In this document: one piece after another, positions 55,718-62,430 of the stretch
Numbering within the stretch: position 1 is the first letter of the stretch
How the letters are laid out: every line of letters starts with the position of its first letter
Source of the DNA: an uncultured Bacteroidota bacterium
GTDB lineage: Bacteria; Bacteroidota; Bacteroidia; Chitinophagales; Chitinophagaceae
Assembly (NCBI GenBank): GCA_903858475.1
Contig: CAIOIZ010000162.1
Span: 1 to 62,430 of the forward strand
DNA: 62,430 nt
Reading direction: 5' to 3'
The notes under the pieces: generated by a model
The model's database searches: none
What the model saw: only the letters and a program-made list of their open reading frames with translations
What the model was told of the DNA's origin: nothing
Position numbers and translations under genes: made by a program

Positions 55718-56180
55718 TTATATTATTGCAGCTTCACAAAATGAGTATGAAGCCGCTACTAAATTATTTAGGGAATATGCCAATTGGTTAGGCATTGATT
55801 TATGCTTCCAGCATTTTGACGAAGAATTAGCATCTCTTTCTACCATGTACCATCCCTCTGTAGGAGGCATTGTTTTATGCAGGCATCAATCCAATTATAT
55901 TGCCTGTGTAGGGGTAAGAAAAATAACTACTGAAATTGCAGAACTAAAAAGAATGTGGGTGCAATTGCCTTTTCAGCAGCAAGGAATCGGACAGGCTTTA
56001 TTGGATAAAGCATTGGCCATTGCACGACAAGCTAATTATTCCAGCATTCGCCTCGATACACTTCGGCATATGCATCCCGCTATTGGCCTCTATCTGAAAA
56101 ATGGGTTTTATGAAATTCCGGCTTACTATGCGAATCCGGAAAAAGAAGTTGTTTATTTTGAGAAGCTTCTCAATGCCTAA
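55710..56180 (+). CDS. GNAT-family N-acetyltransferase
   Basis: 156 residues with the acetyl-CoA-binding segment ELKRMWVQLPFQQQGIGQALL (Q/RxxGxG/A pattern) and a C-terminal strand NGFYEIPAYY. Substrate unknown. It overlaps the transporter stop by 8 bases, suggesting a coupled pair, as in drug or metabolite acetylation with export, which is inference. Confidence 0.92.
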   Translation: MLDYIIAASQNEYEAATKLFREYANWLGIDLCFQHFDEELASLSTMYHPSVGGIVLCRHQSNYIACVGVRKITTEIAELKRMWVQLPFQQQGIGQALLDKALAIARQANYSSIRLDTLRHMHPAIGLYLKNGFYEIPAYYANPEKEVVYFEKLLNA

Positions 56181-56190
56181 TAAAGTGCCA

Positions 56191-56682
56191 TCATACATTT
56201 TTTGGCCAATCGAAAAATAAAAAGGTTTTTGTTGATTTTTCAAAATCACTCCAATTGTTTTTATCCAATTGTACGGCAAAGATTCCACAGGTAGGCATAT
56301 TGTCAATTGAAACGTCTTCTACCAATTCATCAGCAAAATAAGTGATACCAGGATTGTGACAGAAAATAGCCACCTGCTGCCATTCATTTGACAAAACAGC
56401 TACTACTTCATTCAATACTTTCGCAGAAGCATGGTATAGCTCGGGTTTGAAAATTATTTCTTTCGATTTTATTTTGAATGCAGTAGCAAATAATTCAGCT
56501 GTGGTTTTTGCTCGAAGGGCTGGACTGCTAACAAGTGCATCCAGGTGAATATTTTTGTCGATTAATTTTTTGGCCATGATGCGCGCATCTTTCAGTCCCC
56601 TTGCATTTAATGGGCGCTCAAAATCATTTCCAAAAAAACTTTGATCACTTTTGGCATGGCGAATAAGATAAAGTGTCTTCAT
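56191..56682 (-). CDS. SixA-like histidine phosphatase
   Basis: 163 residues. RHG-family motifs: LIRHAKSD (nucleophilic His), ERPLNARGLKDARIMAKKL and VSSPALRAKTTAEL, HNPGIT. The family dephosphorylates phosphohistidine proteins (SixA) or small phosphate esters. It is convergent with the GNAT gene (10-bp gap). Confidence 0.93.
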   Translation of the reverse strand: MKTLYLIRHAKSDQSFFGNDFERPLNARGLKDARIMAKKLIDKNIHLDALVSSPALRAKTTAELFATAFKIKSKEIIFKPELYHASAKVLNEVVAVLSNEWQQVAIFCHNPGITYFADELVEDVSIDNMPTCGIFAVQLDKNNWSDFEKSTKTFLFFDWPKNV

Positions 56683-56745
56683 GTTTTAAAATTAAAACTA
56701 ATTGAGGGGAAACTAAAAAAGAAGAACAGCCAATAGCAACAATTA

Positions 56746-58593
56746 TTAGTAGCCTCTTACATTTTTTCCTTCCATATAATTCATGAAGGCTTTATTACAA
56801 ACCCTGTTACCACCCGGTGTTGGATAATTGCCGGTAAAATACCAGTCGCCCTTATTATTCGGACAGCTTTCGTGTAAGGTTTCAATGGTTTGATAAATTA
56901 CTTCAACGGGCAAGTTGATTTCTGCTGGAGTAATTAGTTGTGCAATTTTATTAGAAATTTCTTCTAGTGTAAAAGCTTTGTAAATATGCCTGACCAGGTT
57001 TTCGCTGTGTAATTGATTGTTTCGTTGTAATTCCTTGCACTTTGTTAATAAATCATCTAGCAAAGATTCTTGGCCTCTTTCTTTTAATAAAGCAATAGCA
57101 GCTTTGAAAGCAATGAAGTCACCCAGCTTGCTCATGTCAATTCCATAGCAATCGGGGTAGCGTATTTGCGGAGCCGAAGAAACAACGATAATTTTTTTAG
57201 GTGACAAACGCGAAAGCATGCGAATGATACTTTCTTTCAAGGTGGTACCTCGTACAATACTATCATCAATTACCACCAATGAATCTTGTCCTGCTCTCAC
57301 TGTACCATAGGTGATATCATATACGTGCTGTACCATTTCATTCCGACTATTATCTTCGGTGATAAAAGTGCGGAGTTTGACATCTTTAATGGCTATCTTT
57401 TCAATTCGAATACGACGATTAATCATTTCCGTTAGCTTCTCTTCATCAAAGTTTTTATCCCAACTAAGGATGCGTTCTACTTTAATTTTATTAAGATAAT
57501 CTTCTGCGCCTTTCAGCAAGCCATAAAAGGCAGTTTCGGCGGTATTGGGTATAAACGAAAAAATAGTATTCTTTAAATCATATTGAACGGCTTTCAATAC
57601 GGTATTGCTTAAGTTATATCCCAAGGCAATTCTTTCGCGGTAAATTTTTTCGTCGCTACCACGACTGAAATAAATGCGTTCAAAACTGCAGGCCTTTCTT
57701 TCTTTGGGTGCAATAATTTCTTCTATGCTAAATTGACCATCTGCTTTTACGATGAGGGCATTACCAGGCATTAATTCCTGTACTTCATTTTCACCTACAT
57801 TGAAGGCAGTGCGAATAGCCGCTCTTTCGCTAGCAGCAACAATTACATCGTCATTTACATAATAGTAACTCGGCCGAATACCATGGGCATCTCTCATTAC
57901 AAAGGCATCTCCATTGCCTACGAGTCCGCTAAAATGAAATCCTCCGTCGAATAAAGGAACTGCTTTTTTCAGCACTTTAACGATATCTAGATTTTCTTGA
58001 AAAGCTTCATCTGCTTTAGAAAGAAAGTGATGCAATACTTCCATCATGGCTGCCAGATCGCTTTGTCGTTGAAATTCACCGGGGTCGCAATTGATTAAGC
58101 CAAATAGTTCTTCCGTATTAACAAGATTGAAATTGCCTGCTAAAGCAAGATTGCGAGCAGGAATGGTATTGCGTTTGATGAATGGGTGACAAAACTCTAC
58201 ATTGTTTTTTCCCTGCGTGCCATAGCGCAAATGTCCCAACAAAACCTCCCCTAAATAATTCATATGTCCCTTCATTAATCCGGGATGCTGCATGATGTCG
58301 GGTTGAAATTTTTGCACTTCGTCAATTTCCTTCCCTATTTGTGCAAATAAATCGGCAATGGGTTGATTGGCGTTGCTACGCAAGCGATGCATAAAGGGGT
58401 AGCCCGGCTCAGTATTTAATTTTACGGTAGCAATACCTGCGCCATCCTGGCCACGATTGTGTTGCTTTTCCATGAGTAAGTACAGCTTGTTAAGGCCATA
58501 CAATACTGTTCCATATTGTTGCTGGTAATAACTAAAAGGTTTTCGAAGGCGGATAAAGGCAAGGCCGCATTCGTGTTTGATTTCGTCGCTCAT
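56746..58593 (-). CDS. PurF-like amidophosphoribosyltransferase (class II glutamine amidotransferase)
   Basis: 615 residues, longer than the usual about 470-505. The nucleophile Cys9 follows eight residues (MSDEIKHE), consistent with a short propeptide. The glutaminase domain carries QHNRGQDGAGIATV; the phosphoribosyltransferase domain carries the PRPP loop VVIDDSIVRGTTLKE. The last about 100 residues (CPNNKGDWYFTGNYPTPGGN) and an insert near 100-200 set it apart from standard PurF. Bacteroidota often have such a long second form; whether it is the purine enzyme or a side reaction cannot be decided here. Confidence 0.9.
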   Translation of the reverse strand: MSDEIKHECGLAFIRLRKPFSYYQQQYGTVLYGLNKLYLLMEKQHNRGQDGAGIATVKLNTEPGYPFMHRLRSNANQPIADLFAQIGKEIDEVQKFQPDIMQHPGLMKGHMNYLGEVLLGHLRYGTQGKNNVEFCHPFIKRNTIPARNLALAGNFNLVNTEELFGLINCDPGEFQRQSDLAAMMEVLHHFLSKADEAFQENLDIVKVLKKAVPLFDGGFHFSGLVGNGDAFVMRDAHGIRPSYYYVNDDVIVAASERAAIRTAFNVGENEVQELMPGNALIVKADGQFSIEEIIAPKERKACSFERIYFSRGSDEKIYRERIALGYNLSNTVLKAVQYDLKNTIFSFIPNTAETAFYGLLKGAEDYLNKIKVERILSWDKNFDEEKLTEMINRRIRIEKIAIKDVKLRTFITEDNSRNEMVQHVYDITYGTVRAGQDSLVVIDDSIVRGTTLKESIIRMLSRLSPKKIIVVSSAPQIRYPDCYGIDMSKLGDFIAFKAAIALLKERGQESLLDDLLTKCKELQRNNQLHSENLVRHIYKAFTLEEISNKIAQLITPAEINLPVEVIYQTIETLHESCPNNKGDWYFTGNYPTPGGNRVCNKAFMNYMEGKNVRGY

Positions 58594-58642
58594 TTTGTGG
58601 AGTGAGTGGCAAAGTTAAGTTTTTGAAAAACAGTAGCAAACT

Positions 58643-58666
58643 AAAATCCCGCCATATAGCGGGATT
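58643..58666 (-). terminator. Terminator of the beta-barrel gene
   Basis: AATCCCGC-CATATA-GCGGGATT: perfect 8-bp stem just downstream of the minus-strand gene ending at 58705, with a short T run on the minus strand. It also insulates the PurF-like gene. Confidence 0.65.
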
Positions 58667-58704
58667 CTAGAAAAATATATTTAATTAGAACTAATATCAA
58701 ATTA

Positions 58705-59427
58705 TTACAATCCGCTTAGGCAGATACCCACTTGGAAGGGCTTGATAGCGGCAGCTGTACCATCTTTGAAGATATTGGTAAATGCATAGCTACCGAAAAC
58801 TGAAAAATGACCAATGCCTACTCTTCCTGTTAAAGAGATGCGCGTAGTATTGAAAAAATTCTTTTTGTTTTCTTTTAATGTATAGGAATTGATGGTTTTG
58901 CCATCTTTGTTTTGCAGATTTTTTCCTTTGGTATGTACATTCAATAAGGTACCTATTTTAACGCCCAATGCAGCTTTGATGCTTTTCTTATCATTGGCTG
59001 GATCCGATGAAAAACGCAATTCTACAGGCAACTCAATAAAATTGGAAACCAATTTGTATTTTTTAAAATGATCTGTTGTGTCAACCTTATTAAATGGAAC
59101 CACACTGCCACTAGCTGCGATATCGATATCTAAATTCTTAAAATACATGCTGCTACTGCTAATGCCCACGCCTAAGCCAATACTAAAACGAGGGTTAGAT
59201 TTAAAGGGCTTGTCGATCATAACATAAACATTGGCACCACGAGAGAAACCAGTTTCTTTGTTTTTGATACTATCGGGGGCGCCTGTCCAATGGTCGCTAC
59301 TTGCTTGCAACATAAAATGATCGCCAGGGCGGCCACTTAGGTCAATTTTAGACCAATCTTTTTTTCCTTGAGCAAAACTCAAAATAATGCAGCCAGCTGC
59401 TAAAATGGTAAGTACTAATTTCTTCAT
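58705..59427 (-). CDS. Exported beta-barrel-like protein
   Basis: 240 residues from ATG 59427 with a signal peptide (MKKLVLTILAAGCIILSFAQ); the frame opens 7 codons earlier but the shorter start gives a clean signal. Strand-rich sequence (RFSIGLGVGISSSSMYF, FIELPVELRFSSD, GRVGIGHFSVFGSYAF) and a terminal strand ending in GL suggest a small outer-membrane barrel of the PorT/OmpA-barrel type. Function unknown. Confidence 0.8.
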   Translation of the reverse strand: MKKLVLTILAAGCIILSFAQGKKDWSKIDLSGRPGDHFMLQASSDHWTGAPDSIKNKETGFSRGANVYVMIDKPFKSNPRFSIGLGVGISSSSMYFKNLDIDIAASGSVVPFNKVDTTDHFKKYKLVSNFIELPVELRFSSDPANDKKSIKAALGVKIGTLLNVHTKGKNLQNKDGKTINSYTLKENKKNFFNTTRISLTGRVGIGHFSVFGSYAFTNIFKDGTAAAIKPFQVGICLSGL

Positions 59428-59547
59428 AATCAAAATTATATCGGGCAAAATTAATTGCCTTAGGGGTTAATGAAAGGTTAAATGCCCATCCTTTCCATTA
59501 TTAAAACAAATTTCAGCCCTCAGCCGTTTTTATGGAAATGAATTAAA

Positions 59548-59649
59548 ATGGCCCAAAGGCTGATTTTTCAGATGGCGAAGGTAGGTTTTTTTCTGTATCT
59601 ACTCGGTCGTTTCAAGATGGGCAGTACGATTTATAAGGATGCCACTTAG
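59548..59649 (+). CDS. Possible 33-residue small membrane peptide
   Basis: A plus-strand frame encodes 33 residues with one hydrophobic segment (AKVGFFLYLLGRF). It lies alone in the 300-bp gap between two minus-strand genes, on the opposite strand. No ribosome-binding site or family is evident. Confidence 0.15.
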   Translation: MAQRLIFQMAKVGFFLYLLGRFKMGSTIYKDAT

Positions 59650-59679
59650 TATTAATTATAACTGCTATCCTATATCCAT

Positions 59680-59710
59680 AAAAAAAGCAGCCCTATCAAT
59701 AGGGCTGCTT
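59680..59710 (-). terminator. Terminator of the T9SS-sorted PKD gene
   Basis: AAGCAGCCCTAT and ATAGGGCTGCTT are perfectly complementary; on the minus strand a run of T follows. Confidence 0.9.
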
Positions 59711-59727
59711 GTATTCATTATTTGTTA

Positions 59728-61974
59728 TTATCTTAAAATAGTCAGGTCTGTTTTGAAATTCAATCCTTTGCCGTTGATTAATTCGAAATTGATGATGGCA
59801 TAATAAGTGCCATCGGGCAAAGCTTTGTTATTGTACCTGCCATCCCAGCTGTTTCTATAGTTGCTGGATTCATATACGATGCTACCATATCTATTAAAGA
59901 CCTTTACAGTTATATTTTTCAAGCAATCAAATTGCTGATACACTTTCCAAACATCATTGTTGCCATCTCCATTAGGAGTAAATGCATTTCTTACTTTAAT
60001 GCAATAAGGAATGAAGGTAACAAGTACTTGGTCGGAAGCAATACATCCTGCCGCATTTTTGGCGGTAAGTGTATACAAGGTAGTGCTGGTTGGTTTTGCA
60101 ATGGGATTAAGAATATTTGCATTGTTTAACCCGGTTGCAGGCGTCCATAAATAAGTGCCAGGCGAAGTAGTGGTAGCATTGAGCTGCACTTCATCTCCTG
60201 CAATTACGAATACATCGGCGCCAGCATTTACAAATAGGTTTTGATTCACAACAATATTGACAGTGTCGTATCTAAAACAGGTTCCCAGTGATGCAGTTAC
60301 GATATACCTGGTGGTAACCAATGGTGTTGCAATGGGATTTTGAATACTGCCACTATTTAAAGAGCTACTAGGGCTCCAACTAAATGTATTGGCGTTGCCA
60401 TTAAGGAATAATTGTACTGGCACTCCACTACAAATGGTAGTGTCTGTTCTTCCTTGAATAACCAGGTTATCTGTAAAACTTACAGCAGCTGGAATGGTTT
60501 TTAAGCAATTATTTGCATCTTTCACGGTAACTGTATAATTGCCGCTATTCACAGTAAACTGATTAGATAGCTGAAAATTAGTTCCGTCAACACTATAAGA
60601 AAAAGGCGCTGTTCCGCCAGTAGCTGTAACGGTAATATTGCCATTGGGCGTGCTAGAGCAGCTTGCATTGCTGGTTGCAACGCTGGCTAATAGCGCAGTG
60701 GGTTGTGTGATACTGATGGAGCTGTCTTTGGTACAAGCAGAGGGTACATCTAGAACGCGCACTGCATAGGTACCATTGGCCAAGCCATTAAACACATTGC
60801 TTGCCTGATAAGTTACTCCACCGTTAATAGAATACTGGTAGGTGCCAGAACCGCCTGCTGGCGTTAAGGCAATGGATCCGTTGTTGCTTCCATTGCAACT
60901 AAGATTAGTAACGGCAGCGGCTAGTTGTAAACTTCCGTTTTTAATAACCTGAATGGTATCATTGCTATACACAAAAGCTGCGGGGTTATTAATATCTTGG
61001 TAGGTGGTTTTAACCACATAAGTAGTGTTATTGTTGAGGCAAACATTTGGAAAGGACAATTGAAAAACATTGTTGGCCAATCTGGTGGTATCGCCATTGG
61101 CAACCAAGGTGCCGGCAAGTGTATATAATTGACTTTGTCTGTATAAGGGGGCTCCTGTTGCAGGAGTAAAACGCCAGCTTTCATTCATTCCAATACTGCC
61201 CCATTGGCCACTAGATACTTTTCTTCCAGGGGCCATAATGGCTGCATTGCGATTGAAATTTTGCATACCCACCAGGGCTTCTCCATTATTCCAACCAGTA
61301 CAAATTTGTTTATCCATGATAAACACTTCTACAATACCTAGTCCTTCGTACAAAACAATTTGGTGTGTATTTTCAATAAGATTCTGGCAGCTTGAAGAGA
61401 ATAAAGGCACTTTGTAAAAACTTAATATCCATTTTCTGTGTGGGGCAGTTCCCAATACATCATATTTAATTCTTTGCGTGGGCGAAGTGCTATAAGCTGG
61501 GTCAAGATCGTGGTAGGGTCCCATGATAACCGCCTTGTCGTAAGTGGTATTTGGCAAATCACCAGACGAGGTACTATAGTGACTAAACATACCCGCCTTG
61601 CTTATATCGAAACAAAGGTATCCATTGGTACTGGCCAACAGTGAAGTGTAATTGCTTCCATAAAAAGGGAAGCTAAAGCCAATATTGATAGCAGATGAAT
61701 AGGTATCGTCAATGGTTAAACTGGTAGGGTTACCCGGCGTAGAGGGACTAACATATGGGGCAAAGCATTCTCCAGTGCCACTCATTGGGTTTACTACATA
61801 ACTGCCGGAATTAGCACGGATATCAGGCACTTTAGCCTTCAAAGTAATACAAACGGTACCACAACCATTGATAATTGTATCCTTAGCGCAATGAAATGAA
61901 AAACCTGATTGTGCCCAGGCGCTTACCGTATTCAATAAAATAGTAATGCTGAGAAGCCAAAAACTTTTTTTCAT
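59728..61974 (-). CDS. Secreted SprB/PKD-repeat protein with T9SS type B sorting domain
   Basis: 748 residues with a signal peptide (KSFWLLSITILLNTVSAWAQ). A jelly-roll-like N-terminal part (about 30-270, GFSFPFYGSNYTSLLASTNG, WILSFYKVPLF) is followed by SprB-like units (LSCNGSNNGSIALTPAGGSG) and Ig/PKD-like units (ISAGDEV-like strands). The last about 85 residues form the gliding-motility-associated C-terminal domain (IRNAFTPNGDGNNDVWKVYQ, KVFNRYGSIVYES, NSWDGRYNNKALPDGTYYAI), the type B secretion signal of T9SS. It is exported across the outer membrane and likely surface attached. Confidence 0.95.
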   Translation of the reverse strand: MKKSFWLLSITILLNTVSAWAQSGFSFHCAKDTIINGCGTVCITLKAKVPDIRANSGSYVVNPMSGTGECFAPYVSPSTPGNPTSLTIDDTYSSAINIGFSFPFYGSNYTSLLASTNGYLCFDISKAGMFSHYSTSSGDLPNTTYDKAVIMGPYHDLDPAYSTSPTQRIKYDVLGTAPHRKWILSFYKVPLFSSSCQNLIENTHQIVLYEGLGIVEVFIMDKQICTGWNNGEALVGMQNFNRNAAIMAPGRKVSSGQWGSIGMNESWRFTPATGAPLYRQSQLYTLAGTLVANGDTTRLANNVFQLSFPNVCLNNNTTYVVKTTYQDINNPAAFVYSNDTIQVIKNGSLQLAAAVTNLSCNGSNNGSIALTPAGGSGTYQYSINGGVTYQASNVFNGLANGTYAVRVLDVPSACTKDSSISITQPTALLASVATSNASCSSTPNGNITVTATGGTAPFSYSVDGTNFQLSNQFTVNSGNYTVTVKDANNCLKTIPAAVSFTDNLVIQGRTDTTICSGVPVQLFLNGNANTFSWSPSSSLNSGSIQNPIATPLVTTRYIVTASLGTCFRYDTVNIVVNQNLFVNAGADVFVIAGDEVQLNATTTSPGTYLWTPATGLNNANILNPIAKPTSTTLYTLTAKNAAGCIASDQVLVTFIPYCIKVRNAFTPNGDGNNDVWKVYQQFDCLKNITVKVFNRYGSIVYESSNYRNSWDGRYNNKALPDGTYYAIINFELINGKGLNFKTDLTILR

Positions 61975-62430
61975 AATTATAACCTTGACTGAGTAAATAG
62001 GGTGTTAGCAAACGGGTTTATTCGCTTATTGTATTATCGCAATGGCCCTTTTAAATAGTAGGGATATCGTTTTGATAGTATTGATAAGCAGCTATTATTT
62101 TTATCTTTCTCCTCGCATCATGTTACCTGCCCAATTGATTTATACTACGGATTTTAAAAGCAATAAGAAAAGCAGTTATAGCGCACAATAAATCGCTTGT
62201 GGTAGGTATAAAAATATAGCTTTTACTTTAGAATAATAAATTGAAATAGGGGGGTAGACAAAAAAATATAATTAATTATATATAATCAGCAGTAAATGAA
62301 TAAGCGATACCAACTGGTAAGCATATATGAAAAATAAAAAATATAAGTATAAAAAAACCAAAAACTGATTTAGTTTATGGTTTTTGATGAAGTGGGCCCA
62401 CCTGTTCCGATAGTTATCGGAAGAGTCAGG
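61975..62430. other. Right-edge intergenic region with stacked dyads
   Basis: No gene is visible in these 456 bp. At 62355-62383 a 12-bp hairpin (one mismatch, 5-base loop) is followed by the palindrome GTGGGCCCAC (62392-62401) and by the perfect inverted repeat TTCCGATA-GT-TATCGGAA (62405-62422). From ATG 62377 an open frame runs off the window (MVFDEVGPPVPI), too short to judge. Confidence 0.5.

Noticed and set aside
1-62430. tRNA or rRNA genes, insertion sequences, prophage
   Set aside because: Gaps between genes are short and none shows a cloverleaf, rRNA-like sequence, transposase or integrase.

Overview
The window looks like an ordinary chromosomal stretch from a Bacteroidota bacterium, most likely Chitinophagales/Chitinophagaceae; the genus cannot be named from sequence alone. 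The evidence is a T9SS type B (gliding-motility-type) C-terminal sorting domain, PKD-rich secreted giants, signal peptides ending in AQ, many -7 boxes of the form TAnnTTTG, an S46 dipeptidyl peptidase, DUF3857 and DUF6132 proteins, tandem rhomboids and a DegP-like protease with no signal peptide. I see no phage, insertion sequence, CRISPR array, rRNA or tRNA.

Layout. 1-13 kb, all minus strand: a giant Cys/PKD adhesin-like protein (cut by the left edge) and a secreted partner, then a LytTR response regulator with its propeller histidine kinase, then a cytoplasmic trypsin-like protease paired with a protein of related C-terminal fold. 13-19 kb, plus strand: dnaN, a Crp/Fnr regulator with a five-gene thiol/rhodanese/thioredoxin operon, a fatty acid hydroxylase, kdsB and a kdnB-like Kdo 8-oxidase. 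19-27 kb: two DUF3857 secreted proteins, a PadR-PspC pair and a cyclophilin. 27-33 kb: UvrD/PcrA helicase, Nfu scaffold, M23 peptidase and pnuC-tag-nadR-kinase. 33-48 kb: peptidoglycan glycosyltransferase, LysE exporter, GH3-like enzyme, DPP7-like peptidase, AlkA, MgtC, cysS, a membrane-tethered EEP hydrolase, two rhomboids (one probably inactive) and RlmD. 47-62 kb: thiol-disulfide protein, SurA-like PPIase, metF, lptB, a TM-GNAT fusion, recA, an EamA transporter, SixA, a PurF-like enzyme, a beta-barrel protein and a T9SS-sorted SprB/PKD protein.

The best regulatory signals are: (1) two pairs of 10-bp direct repeats with exactly 21-bp periodicity, one upstream of the secreted-giant operon and one upstream of the kinase/LytTR operon, which suggest an autoregulated sensory circuit controlling a surface protein; (2) a perfect 15-bp palindrome upstream of the thiol operon next to its Crp/Fnr gene; (3) an imperfect inverted repeat overlapping the PadR-PspC promoter; (4) a strongly folded, terminator-ended stretch upstream of recA that looks like a small RNA. 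All are sequence-based predictions without experimental support.
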